A DNA stretch of 64,000 bases from Asterella californica. Its lineage: Eukaryota > Streptophyta > Marchantiopsida > Marchantiales > Aytoniaceae. Positions within the stretch are counted from its first letter, which is position 1; every line of letters starts with the position of its first letter. Location: NCBI GenBank assembly GCA_036924285.1, contig JAYKYS010000012.1, forward strand, positions 3,720,001 to 3,784,000, read 5' to 3'. A program made the translations under genes and the position numbers. Below, piece after piece: positions 20,450 to 32,439 of the stretch. The notes below the pieces were generated by a model. The model did no database searches and was not told the DNA's origin. It worked only from the letters and a program-made list of their open reading frames with translations.

Positions 20450-23400
20450 AACGTCGACGAGTACTTCAGTGTCTTTGAAGCCTTGTATACCCCGCAACAG
20501 TTTTCACCAGAAAGTTTCAGTGTGTAGTGATGCCGTAACGGAAGCAGCCTCCAAACTCCAGAAACTTAGGATTGTGGGAATAGATCGGCATCTCATGAGT
20601 TCTGTCCCACAGGCCCACATCTTCTGTGAACACTTTGTGCATTCTTTCGAACATCGGTACAGAAGACTGGTGGAAGTCCAGCTTGATCCAAGACACCACA
20701 CTCAACTCGTACACTGGGACATACATTCTGGACACACCATTCAAGCAGTGGTCGATCTCGATGTTCTCATGACTGACACGAAGAAAATCTTTTACAAACC
20801 ATGAACGTCATCAGGCACTTCAACATGAAATCAGCAATGATAAGGCGTTAGATGCATTCTACACTAGATCCGAGAGATAATTTCTTCCTTGGTAAGAGAT
20901 TTCTTTGTGCCTTTGAAAGCATGCCTAACGTCATAACATCATTCACTGCTAGGATGGAATCATTTGCTCCGCCGAGATGGATGGGTAATTAATTATGCTT
21001 CCAACTGAATCGCCGTTTGCCGCTCTAACAAAAGTATTTTTGCCACATTCTTCATCCTACTCAACTCTCTGCTTCCTTATGCGATTCCATGTCAGAATTC
21101 ACCTACATCAAGACCTACATCTACACCTAAATTCAAATCGAAACCAACCATTCGGGTAGAGGAATTTGGTGATGCCTTCTAAGTCTTGGGGTAGCAAGAT
21201 GGCATCAAAGATACTCCAAGTTGGTATAAATTCTTTTGTAAAAATTTATAGATGTGTTCATGTAATTTACTTGGATCAAAAAATCAAATGAAACTGATAC
21301 CTGAGGAAATACTTACGACGTTTCGAAGTTCAAGGGGGTCGGAAAACGACAATGGCTGTAACTCGGGCTCCACGTGTCAGAACAAGGTGAATCTGGTGGC
21401 CAGTAATAGTCATGGTGGAGTTTCTTCAAGGAAGTCTCGAATGTTGATTGTACTGCCGAATCGATGGCCGTCCATACATATGAGGCAGCAAAGACTTGTG
21501 AACTAATCTTCTTACATGTTGGATTTTTATTAGTGATTAATTTTTGTGCTACATCTGTCTAGGGCAAATTTTATCCTTGCAAGGTGACGGAGAAGGTCAC
21601 GCAGAGAGGAGGAAAACCCAAAGGGGGTGTACTCCAAAGGAGAGAGAATTGTAGATCATTGTGGTAGTGAGTAGTAGTGAGCAGAGATCATCGAGTAGAG
21701 AGAAAACAGTAGAGTTGAGGAGAGAAGTTTAAGAAGATGATATAGAGATGATTTTCTGACTGAGCACAAATTTTGTCATCGAGGGATTGAGAAGAGAGAA
21801 GATACCTACGACTTGTACGTATATTTTTCTGAATAGAAAACAGGAAGCTTCTAGGTGAACGCGATGATGCTTCACAAGAGCAGATTTCTGAAGTTCTTAT
21901 TTCTAAACGTGAGATTTACACTCTGAATGATCTGGAGTTGGAGATTCACTTGCACACCGTGTGTTTTACCTTGATCAGATTGAGAACATGATGGATTGTT
22001 TTCTTGCGATCCGTATTCCGTGTGTGGTTTTCAGTCCTCCTCTTGACATGTCACACACACACCCACACTCTACTTGTCTCTCGCACTCTCTTTCTCTGCA
22101 ATCCTCGGTGCCCTCGTCCTCTCGGCTCGCATCCCAACAATGGCTCCGAGCCTCGACCTCACCTACGTTCCTCCCTCCTTCCCTCTTGCCACTCCGTCGT
22201 GCGTCCGTTGCAGAGTTCGAGGTCCTTGTCTCCTCCAAGACGAGAACTCAAACGACGTCCACTCGTGGACTTCCATGCAGCGGCAGATTAGATAGGGAGA
22301 GGGGTAGCGATTAGGTTCGGCCTTCGTCTATTGGTCACGAAGCTTCTTGACAACTGACGTCTGCTTTACTTCTCTACTTGCCTCCTCCCTTCTTGGGACT
22401 ACGTGGAAGTAGAGATGACGTTTGACCTTGGTTTATGCTCCTTGATCTCTACTCCTGCGTGCGGACGCTTCCGCTTCCGTTTTCTCTCTTTCTACTTGTC
22501 CCTCGGGCTTCTCACTCTTCTTGCACACGACGGTTCACCTCCTGAGTGACTTCGGGTCTCGTGTTAGGTCTCACGTGGTGAAGCTTTGTCTCCCATGCTC
22601 ATACAACATCTCGAGCACCGTGCACGGGGCTCCATGCTCATAGTACTCGACCCGTACATGTGGATATGGGTGACCTTCCATCTCTCGAGTGCATAAAGTT
22701 CGAGTGCGGGTCGAGAAGGGGAAAATGGGATTTCTACCAAAACTACCTAAACCTATGTTAGGTTTAATTAATTGCTACTTTTAATTCACTCACCGACTAG
22801 TGTTGATTTAGCTTTTAGTGTTCCATCTCTCGATATTCATCTTTTAATCACGACCGTCGTGTGCATTATAACATGCGAATGCAATCAGTGTTTGTCGCTA
22901 AATGCTTACCTTGTTATCGTTGATACAAAAGCCACGACTCATGCTTCTCAGTTTCCTAACACCTATGTCTTTCGGCGCCCACACACCGGATCTGTTCAGG
23001 TTAGCTCGGGACCTTGTTACATACATGATATACTCCCCAACAGAAAAGAAATGAGTCCTCGCATTTGTCGCTTCCCTATTGACTTCAGGTATGCATTTAC
23101 TATGGCTCCACTCTTAGTTGTGACCTTGAGAGGTAAGCTTTAGTATGCACTAGTTACCTTAGTAGCAACTTTTACGTCAGGCTTCTTAGCCGACTCGATT
23201 TACCTCACTAGTATCTTGTGGACCTGAGAGGAGGTGAGGAGACATATGGGATTACTCTACGCAAGTGCGCTATAGGATGAGCAAACCCTCCGCATTGCAG
23301 CAGTCTTTGAATATCCCTCGCTCATTCATCGATTCCAGTCTTCACTTGGAGGACCTGCCCTCGGATAAATAAGTGGTAGAGACGCACGATTAGTACCCAT

Positions 23401-24510
23401 GGTACTACGCCACCCAACTCTGGGTAGTAATGCACACTTTGGTCATCCGCTTTTGACCTCATCTACCAGTTTTCTTTTCCTTAGAAAAAAATAGTCTATC
23501 ATGATAAATAGATAGTCGCTCTGCATTAATAGGTTTATCTCTATGCACCAGAACAAAAGGCGAACAGCATCCTCATGTTTCATGTTTCTCTTAACGATTT
23601 GCTATATTAAAAGATGAAATACATCTGAATATTTTGTTTGCTATCGCTAGTCTTTACAATCATTATTCACTTTCCAGTGAAAAGTTCATACGCATGATCA
23701 GAGATATCCAACGGAAAGTGATTAGAGATTTCCAACTGAGCTCTGTTTTCCTCGTTCACCATCTTGGGGGGAGAATCTGTTTCCAAAAGAACATCTTCCT
23801 CGATTTCTACGTCTGACGTCATTTTTTGACAGTTTTCGAGAAAATTGACGTTGTAACGTTTTGGATTCCCTAGTTGGAAGGACTAGGCGGTTCTACTTCC
23901 TTCATTTTTCTCTCTAGGTGGCTATGTCGAGTCACTCCTCGAATTCCAGGTTAATATACCTTGTCTTCAGGTATGATCCTTCTAACCTCAAACCTGTTTC
24001 GTTTTCCATTTGCATTTTTCAAATTTTATTTTAAATTTCTATTATCCTACCCCAGGGCAGAATAAGACTGAGTGGGTAGCCCAAGAAGTTCCATATATAA
24101 TACAGTCCGAGAAACAAAACCCTGAGGCTCAAGGACGATATCCTATATATGTAGATTAATGCATTCTGTAAAGAGTTTTCAAACTGACTGATGGCTCTCC
24201 AATCGCTATACAGAGCGAGTACAGAGCAACAAACCGAGACTCTGAGACACGAAGCTTCAGTTGGTACACTGCACTATTGTGTTGGTCAAAACTAGTAGTC
24301 CAACAAGATTACCCAAAATTAAGAGTTTAATTTCATCAAAGAACGAAGTCCAAATAATATAAATTTAGGCATATATTTGCACCGTGCCAAGAGGCCCGTT
24401 TGAAAGAAAATGTAAACGAAATGTAACAACTTCCACTCTCAGAATCGTAACAAAAGAAACGATCTCTTTTATGCTGAACTAGTTAAGTTCCGAGTCCATG
24501 AGATGATCTA
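20450..24510. other. no gene recognised
   Basis: Open stretches at 20430-20804 (plus), 20517-20744 (minus), 22004-22314 (plus) and 22772-23143 (plus) carry no motif I can name and have no second copy in the window. A pyrimidine-rich stretch at about 22050-22560 gives several overlapping frames typical of composition bias. Some of this may be old transposon DNA. Confidence 0.35.
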
Positions 24511-24528
24511 TGGAGTACTGCTGCCATT

Positions 24529-26079
24529 TTACTTAGGCACATTGTTCTCTAGATCTGTAGGCGCCGGCATTATGCCCATTGATATACTTGCAGCGGGTCC
24601 TTCAAATCCGGTACTTTTCTCTGCAAGGCGTCCCTTGGAGTTTCCACAGTAGCATGCGTACAGTGTGAGTTGACAAAGAGAAAAAAACACTCCAAGAGCG
24701 TTCGGTATCTGCACATGACATTGTATTGAGAATTAACTTTGCAGTAAACTGAGCCGACAGTGAACGTGAATCAGTATGATATATTCCTAACAGGTAAGAT
24801 TTAAGGTGACACTGCTCCAGTATTGCATGGAAGTTTGAACCACTACTCGTGGGAAGAACCTTTTTTTCCTATTCTGAAAGTATAAACTTTTTCATGTCAG
24901 ACATACGTACCGTAATGAACAAATCTCGCCCGATCAAAGCGTAAGCAGTCCAAATGATACCATTCAGCAGATTAAACACGGACAAAGGCAGAGGCATAAA
25001 CTCCGTTGACTTTGTCTGCATAACGGTTTTCTGCAAACGCAGCAGTCCAGACGAATGGACTTTTACTTGCCAATGGACTATATATACGATGATTTAAATG
25101 AGCAGAAGCAAAGTGAACATTTTCCAGAAGCCATTGAGTTGCGAGAATATTCTTACCATCACTGTCAATGGAGAGACGTACATCGAAGTGCCGACTATCA
25201 CGCAGAGAACACCTACGATAACCTCTCTTCTGTGATGTTGATGGAAGCTGAGCATGTTCACGAGAACCACCACGACGAAGAACACAATGACACCCACTAG
25301 CATCACCAGAGCATTCCTCTGCAAAGTCAAAACAAAGAAACTCGATAACTCAATACCCTTCTGTCAATACCCTTCTGTGAGTACGTTATAATGCCATGCT
25401 GCGGCAATATGATCATGAGAGGAAAGTTGCGAATAATCCATGCTACAAGAACCATCTTACCAATTGTCGTCTGTCCTTTGCATAAGCTAGGTATATGCAA
25501 AGATAAACGATCTCGATAAATGCACCCGCGGCATTGATGGTTATAACCAGCACGCCCATCTTTACAAACGGAGATCCGTAGAATAACCAAAGTAGACAAT
25601 TTAACAACGTAGCGATGTAAGGAACTGCAGAATATTCTTCTGTTGATTTCATCTTGTATATCTTGACAAACGTGGGTCTGCGGAGGCCATAACAGAAACA
25701 CGTTAAACAAGTTCAGTGAATCGTATCGACTAAAAACGTAGTTGCACATGGTTACCACCTTCACTGACATTTGGAATGCTCTCTTACTGTCCAGAGCATT
25801 TCAGCGAGTCCATGCATGCAGAAATGCAGCAAATATTGAAGTGATATATAATTCGCGCAAAGAGCTTGTGGCCAAACTATTGAATAGCTACCGGAAGAAA
25901 CTCTGGGGTTCCTAGCTTAGCAAGGCAAGATACACCTAATGTTCGTGACGGTTTCTAGATCTAAAAAATGATTGACAATCCGAATCCGAATACCCGTTTA
26001 CTTACGATGGAGAGAAAAACAAACATATAGACGTGATGTTCCCGACTATCCCCACGATGAATTGTGCCATCGAAACCAT
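24529..26079 (-). CDS. SWEET: SWEET bidirectional sugar transporter, copy 1
   Basis: Five minus-strand exons in phase: 26006-26079, 25461-25677, 25157-25318, 24911-25030 and 24529-24708, all with GT-AG introns, 250 codons. Two MtN3/saliva repeats are visible: residues about 6-92 ([38 protein letters not shown]) and about 133-215 ([56 protein letters not shown]), with a hydrophobic linker helix between, giving the seven-helix plan. Asn73, Trp178 and Asn194 fall where AtSWEET1 pocket residues are reported. It should be a sugar uniporter of the plasma membrane or tonoplast. It differs from copies 2 and 3 at few residues (Tyr32 for Cys, Leu88 for Val, a Gly for Glu in the tail). Its second intron uses GTAAG where the others use GTGAG. 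ATG at 26079 gives the usual short lumenal N-terminus. Confidence 0.93.
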
Positions 26080-26089
26080 TTTCACAAAC

Positions 26090-27320
26090 CAACAGTAAGG
26101 TAGATTGCTGAAGTAGGCGAAGAAGCGCTGAGGTTCTGAGACTCGTTGTAAGGCAATGTATAGTAACTGTTATAGACTCCTTGACATTGCTGCGGACAAT
26201 CAAGACTGAAGACTCCGCGAAAGACTGAAGGTGAACTTTCCTGAAGTACAATCTGTTCGGATATGCAGATCTTCAAGCTAGTTGGCGATAGCAGCGAACT
26301 AGTTTGAACGAGTGCACCAGTCTTTTCTGTCTCGCATCCACCACGTCGCGTTCTCCCAAAGAAACATTCGATTGTTTCAGTGACGACATCCCAGTGTTCC
26401 AGTGTCAATCCCAATCAATCCGGAAAGAGCCAAACTACGAGCAAGTACAGATGTGGTGGGCACACGGAAAAGATTGGTCTTCGATGGGCCGATCACTCCT
26501 TTAAATCCCAAGACGTCACAATCGCCAACAGCAATCCGCGCCATTCTCAACCGACCCTTGAGCTTCCGCCTGTTGCTCTCAAGTCCGTATAACATCTATA
26601 GAGCTACATATAACTCACCGTTAACTATATTTTAAAGAAGTGTATGGCAGTGAACTAACCTGTACCAAAATTAAACTTTTTCCGAGCGATCATATCCGAT
26701 AAACGTTAACACTTCAAAGTTTCGTCTTGCTTATTCCGCCGCTTTCCGCCTATGCACGCTTTACTGATTGTTGTCACACCAACTCCACATCCTTATCGCG
26801 CCGCGCTTACAATCTCTGCGGAAGATGGGCCGAACTCGATGAGCTTATGTTCATAGCCGTTTCTGAGCCGTAGGTTATAGTTAGAGAGGAAAATCGCTAC
26901 CGGTCCTTCACGCTTGTACGTCTCAGAGCAGGTTCAAATTTTATGACCAAGAAACGTCATATTCGTGAGCTGGGGAAGATGAACGGTGAAGTATGAGTTT
27001 CGGATAAGAACAGGCTGGGAGGTAGCTCGTCCATGTCACATTTTTGACATGACGTTAGGAAATACGCTGGAAGTTCGCAATCATGCATGCGGAATTTTCA
27101 AGGGAAAAAGACTGTTAAGAACTATAATGGAGTCAATTTAGATACAAGTTTGAAAGCAAACTTTACGGGTACGACGCTATGTTCTTGTGCAACTACAACT
27201 GCAGTTTCCTTCCCGTGTTCCTTCAACTGTGTTGCACAGTTGAAGGAAGTTTTCGCTACTGTAACATTACTGTTTGCTTCTAAAGTGTCTAAATAATTTC
27301 ACTCTTGGGCATGATTTGGG
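26090..27320 (-). other. 5' flank of SWEET copy 1
   Basis: About 1.2 kb conserved in all three copies. The minus ORF 26377-26595 and its counterparts begin alike but end differently and overlap opposite-strand frames, so I do not call a gene. It includes a perfect palindrome near 27219-27249 and a gaccaagaaacgtcat repeat near 26945. The SWEET promoter should lie here; no clear TATA assignment is made. Confidence 0.5.
27221..27247. repeat. 12-bp-arm palindrome
   Basis: ccttcaactgtg and cacagttgaagg flank a 3-nt centre. Copy 3 keeps the palindrome (about 53828-53854). Copy 2 has lost one arm through a micro-inversion (about 37480-37512). Confidence 0.75.
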
Positions 27321-27354
27321 CCTTTTAAATCGTGTACATGAAGAAATTAAATTA

Positions 27355-27403
27355 GCTCCACATTTGTACACATAAGGAAAAGGAAATGTACAAATGCGGA
27401 GCA
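27355..27403. repeat. hairpin that marks the copy-2 deletion point
   Basis: gctccacatttgtacacat and aatgtacaaatgcggagc are near-perfect reverse complements around an A/G-rich loop. The counterpart in copy 3 is at about 53671-53721. Copy 2 keeps only one arm (about 37330-37358). Confidence 0.65.
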
Positions 27404-27779
27404 AATTTCCTGACGAATGGAATCGAAGGCAATTAGTGTAATGTTAGCCGGATCATGAGCAGACACAACAGTTACATAGGAATAAGACCCCATCAATACA
27501 TTTGACTTTCAGATCTAATTTAAAACCTGGCTTTCTTGATTTTCTAATCTTCATTATTAAACTCTCTTCTATTTCATTATCCCATGGGACAGTGGATGTT
27601 CACCTCTTCATTTAGATGTTAAGAATGCAGGATTTAATTTATCATTGAATTTTAGCAGAGAAAGGTTTGATCACAAATCTAAATAGTTAAAAATAAATTT
27701 GTTACTAGTTGAAAATTATGTATATATATGGTCTCCCCAACTGTACACTATATTTATGGTTATGTGAGGAGGAAACTGT

Positions 27780-28050
27780 AGGTAATACCAACTGAGCTCG
27801 TCCAGGAGACTCATCGTGCGGCCATTTCACAAATCCTTTTTCTTCTCTCATCTCATATTTATTGTAGTTAATCTCATATTTATTGTAGTTAATGGAACGG
27901 AATTAAAAGGATGATTTTTCTTGCACCTGACTCCCCAGGTCGTTTGGAGTGATTTTAAGTCAAGGATACTCTCTGTTGCTCTTGATGTGACCAGCTTCGT
28001 CCACTTAGAGAAAGATTTTGTAGTATGTAATATCGTATCGTAGGGGGTTC
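27780..28050 (+). repeat. about 260-bp segment flipped relative to its duplicated context
   Basis: This stretch (gagactcatcgtgcggcc ... gatgtgaccagcttcgt) runs in the same direction as 53090-53310, although the DNA on both sides is inverted between the copies. It is bordered by short inverted repeats resembling gagaaactgta/tacagtttcctc. A 26-bp internal block (ctcatatttattgtagttaat) is doubled here but single in copy 3. Confidence 0.7.
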
Positions 28051-28059
28051 TGGAAATAT

Positions 28060-30200
28060 ACAGTTTCTCTTCTTTTGTATTTTAGAACGGCTTTATGTAC
28101 GATATATCATCTTTCGCAGTGGATTATTAAACAAAATATTCGATAAACTACAATTGGTGGATAAATTATTGTTTTTATATATTATTTTATCATCATAATT
28201 ATTTTATTTGAATATTATTTCTAAAAACGAAATCAACTACTAGATCTCCTTGTAAAATAATCTATATTTAGTATTTCTTTATCCTTTACACTGAGAAAGC
28301 GAAACCTATGATAGTCACTTCTGAGTCTTAGAGCACTCCCCGAGGTGGAATCGAGGGGAGTGGAATGTGGACCCATGGCTTATTGAGACATATGTTTACT
28401 TCTTCAATAGCCTTTAAAGTTTAAACCTCTTATTGCCCTACAAGTAGTCCTGGTAACCAGAAAACCTCCCTTTGCGGGTACGTTTTCAGAGACCCAAAGC
28501 TTTAAGCGGTGCACATAATGGTTTTGACTTTCATACAATAATGGAATATGTGATGTAAGTTTTTAAATCAAATCTTTCCCCGATTTGACCCTATGGAATT
28601 CACTCCCAAACAACTGATTAGTATTTATTACAGAGTACTTCCAGAGGTATCCGTTCTGTTTATAACATAAAATCCTCTAATGAGTGGCTGCAGCTATTAG
28701 AGCATCTCCACACCTAAAGCGATAAAGAACTGTTATGTTAGAGATTAGTACGGGAGGATCTTTTGAATTATCTATGTAGATAAATTTTCCCACCACAGTC
28801 TTTAGATGGATCTTTAAGTTAATAGCATCAACAGTACCACAAACTGTTCCTCCAAAGATTTGATTTTAGATTAAAGAGTCTCTATTAGAATTTTTAAGTT
28901 ATGGGAACATTTTTAGACGATATTTTAACTTAAAGACTCTTATAAAGATAAGCGATGGGAAGGTTTTTTCTACAAGTGCTCCGGGTGAACCAGAAGACCT
29001 TATTTTACGGGGTTTACTTTCAGGAACTGAGAAAATTAACCGTGATGCAGAAATTGGTTTTCTTGACTAATTCTTCATCCCAACTTGGAATCTGCAAAAT
29101 AAAGAATCAACTTAAAGTTATTCAAGAGTCTTATAAGTTATCATTCATCTCTAAACAAACTTCTGAATATTGATAGAGAAATGATAAGATGAAAATTTTG
29201 AGATTTTTTGAGATAAAAAGAATTTTTTCTTCATACCCAAATACACAGAAGAGCAAAACGAATATTCATTTTCATACTTTTTATACTTAAACTCGGGTTT
29301 TAACTAGCCCCTTAACTGGTTACAGAACTATAAAGGATTTGAAATATAAAGTATCTCCTCTTTCATATTTTTGGAGTGGCTTCTGTAAGATAGATCATCC
29401 TGTGTAGTGGATTATCAGACAAGATATTTGATAAATTATGAATAGTTGATCATTATGATTTAATATATTAGTTTGATAAGCCATGATCTTGAAAAAGAAG
29501 TACTTTTAGAAACAAATTATATTACATATCTTCACAAAATAATCGAGACTTAATATTTCATTTATTCTTTCTTTGCATGTTGTGCAAAGGCAAGAGCACA
29601 TTGCTGCCGAAACCCCTATTGCGGAAAAGAGGGTTAAAAACAAAACCAAACCAAACCTACACAAGCTCTAGACCATGATAATAACAGCAATCATGCATAT
29701 CGCAAACGGAAAAGGACCCAGCAATCAATATGCATGCAAAGTGCATTTCTTGCAGAGGAAAAGAAAAATATAAAATATTCATACATGCAAACAAATTATC
29801 AAGAGCAATTGGCTTACAATTGGTTTCAGAAGAGTTTGCTTAAAAATACATTAAGCAACAGAGAGTAAAGCGAAGACTTACGGGAAGATTGCTCGAGTGG
29901 GTTTTGAAATTCGTTTTAGAGTGAGAAAATACTCTAAATTTAAATTACTAGAATTAAATGCTAAATTTAATTTAAAATATTAAAATAAAAAACCACTTGG
30001 TTAACTTCATGACACATGGTCTCTGCAGTTGCACTGAACTCATCAAAAAGTGATCTAGACTAAACTTGTTTTTCGTATAAACACATGTGCTTTCAACGAG
30101 CCAATCCATTTTTAATTTCACCACTTTAATTTAAGAGTTAAAATATTAATTAAAAACAGTGTATATTTCCTCTCTTCCAAACTTGGAAGAGGATAAATAT
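28060..30200. repeat. AT-rich, MITE-like material shared with copy 3, absent from copy 2
   Basis: The block at 28060-28160 recurs in the same direction at about 29335-29440 (gaaatata-agt-tct, then gatatatcatc or gatagatcatcc, then agtggattat). Phrases like gagcatctccacac (28701) and, in copy 3, gagcatctccaatg (51535) look like ends of plant MITEs. The matching inverted stretch in copy 3 is 50740-53070. No coding sequence recognised. Confidence 0.5.
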
Positions 30201-30777
30201 ATATGCACGCTTGTGTAATATTAAACCAAATGTGCAACAAGCAATAGGAACTTGAAAATTTAGGGCAATGCATTTATTTTACCGTTCATGTTCCCGGACC
30301 CATGAAATGACATTTCTTGGTCATGATATTTTCTGTGAGACGTACAAGGGTGGTAGTCCGGTTAACCCGACCTTCTGCTACCACCAACTACGCTGAAGTT
30401 GCTACCAAACGTGACTCAACGACTTCTGTCGAACCGTCTAGCTCTTCTAAGTTTTAACGGGTTAATCAGAGACTTGACGCGTAGTTTGTCGTAGTGACAA
30501 GCTAATTCGCACTAACTGGAGAATTTAAATTAGCTTATTTCGTATATTGGCGAACACTTATTAATTAAGGTATCACATTTCATGCGAGTTCTAAAGACAC
30601 AATCAATCTTATATTTCCAGTAGATATATTTTTTCGTATTCAAATATTTAAGTACTTAATTTCCTCTTAAGATGATTTTCGAAAAAATTTATCATTTCTT
30701 ATATATTATAAAGCACAGGCTCTGAATAATGTTGATAAAAATTTTAATAATTATACATAAATTAGCTTGTCCCTACG

Positions 30778-30960
30778 CTAACGGCAGACTGACGAACGCG
30801 GACTACGATAGCCTAACCGAACACAGTCACCCAAACCTACCACGTCATTCGCGACTGCTACTGAATCATAGTGACCTGGAACAGTAAAGGTATGCGAGAC
30901 GGCATACCCGACCGTTACAGTTGTCAGAGTTCTCTCCGTCAGGTTTTGGCATAGCCGCAT
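30778..30960 (-). other. conserved unknown ORF, copy 1
   Basis: Sixty codons, with LTERTLTTVTVGY, HTFTV and VVGLGDCVRLGYR. The same frame is kept in copy 3 (49999-50361) and, until a frameshift, in copy 2 (36409 onward). The spacing of a hydrophobic stretch and GDCV faintly recalls the start of a BAH domain, but too little is present to assign it. Upstream extension is broken by stops. Confidence 0.25.
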
Positions 30961-31742
30961 CCACTATCGAGAGCTCGACAAGACACCGTCCCCAAACGCC
31001 GTAGAAGATAGATCATGAGACCGGAGACTAATTTTGGTTACACGTTTGGTGTTCGTGCGCGATCTACCACCTGATTGAGGGTCGCTCACCTGATGGATGT
31101 GTGAGAGATGAGAGAGCCTAAGACTTCACCGATATCCAACCGATCGGTTTGAGGCGTGTGATTTTTGCATCAAGGTGTACGCACCGTGGGCGTTAGGGTG
31201 AGAGGATTAGAGAAAAGAGGATTTCCACAAACGCTTCCGTCGGTAATAGTCTGAGGTTTTACGACAGTCGACATTGATCATATTCTTATCGCATTTTCAT
31301 CATGACTGGCTATGTGAGTGTTGAGAGAAGGATTCAAAGCTTTCACTGTCATTAGGGCTTTGATTGTCGAGAGACAGTGGACAGGTGGTGGCAGCTGCAA
31401 CTATTGTTGTATGTTCTATTCATGTGTGTTAGCGATATACTTGTTTAATTCCTTAAATGTTTTAGTATACGTGTATGTGGTGTTGCGCATGTCCGGCCCG
31501 TATTTGCTACTTACTATGTATTTACTTGACGGGGTTACGTAAATGCTAGAGATTGGTCCTTGATAAAATCTGCCTTTCTCAACGTGTGAATACATGTGTG
31601 GTGGGTAGAGGTTGGGTGTGCCTTTGGGCTCAACTGGAGAGGCTTGGCAGGTTCATTCCCTGACAAAGGCCTTCAAATTTTTTGCTGTCATCGTTTAACT
31701 ACAGTGGTGTAAAGTCGGCAGAAGATGGGCCGAAGTCGTTGA

Positions 31743-32158
31743 GTGCCATTTGGTAGCCGCTGCGGGGTAGTTGGTTGTAGAAGAAGGTCGGTTCTGTACT
31801 ACCAGACTACCACGTCTGTACGTCTAACAGACAGTTTAAGTATCATGACCAAGAAACGTCATATTCATGGGTGGGGGAAGGTGTACGGTCAAGACTGGTA
31901 TTGTACTTATTTGGAGTTCAGATGAGAACGATCGCGCATTGCAGATTTCATTTTCCTCGGTCCCCGAAACCAACAGTCGATCTTCCTCAACCACTCGAAG
32001 TTGAATGTCTTCTTCAATCCCTTTACTGGCTGCTGGAAGTTTTGGTTCTCGAATATATCGGTAGGTGTTCATTGGCAGTTGGAGAGTACTGCGCGAGTTC
32101 GGGTGTCCGTGATGTAATGAGGAAACCGAATGCTGCACTGAAGGCAGGAGGTCAGTAA
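31743..32158 (+). other. unknown ORF fragment, arm 1 of the inverted repeat
   Basis: Frames include MTKKRHIHGWGKVYGQ (from about 31848) and, from 31871, a 95-codon stretch with VDLPQPLEVE, VLEYIGRCSLAVGEY and VRDVM...NAALKAGGQ ending TAA. The inverted counterpart at 35200-35579 preserves KPTVDRPQPFEVE and GVRDVM-type words although frames differ. It may be a decayed gene or a repeat; function unknown. Confidence 0.25.
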
Positions 32159-32439
32159 GGAAATGTATATCGTGGCTCGACCGATGTCTATCATCGTGAA
32201 GCTCGGAATGCTCGAGTGTTAGCTCAGATTTAGGATCAGATTCAGGATCGTCATGGATGTGATGAATTGGTCGGTGAGTGTAAGCATTCGCGGGCTACTT
32301 TTTGTTCATTGGAAATCGATGTGGGAGGCTCCACAATGCAACCCCACATACTTTCTTATGGTTTCTGCCTGAATGCACTATCCTCTGATACATGTGTTGG
32401 AACTCAGTACGTCGACTGGTAGGTGTTTCACGAAAGTCT

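Noticed and set aside
22004..22314. Overlapping plus and minus ORFs around 22.0-22.3 kb.
   Set aside because: Pyrimidine-rich sequence keeps several frames open; residues are low-complexity Ser/Leu/Pro/Arg.
26377..26595. ORF containing MARIAVGDCDVLGFKGVIG upstream of each SWEET gene.
   Set aside because: Copies diverge at the C-terminal end through small indels, both strands are open, and no family is recognised; treated as 5' flank.
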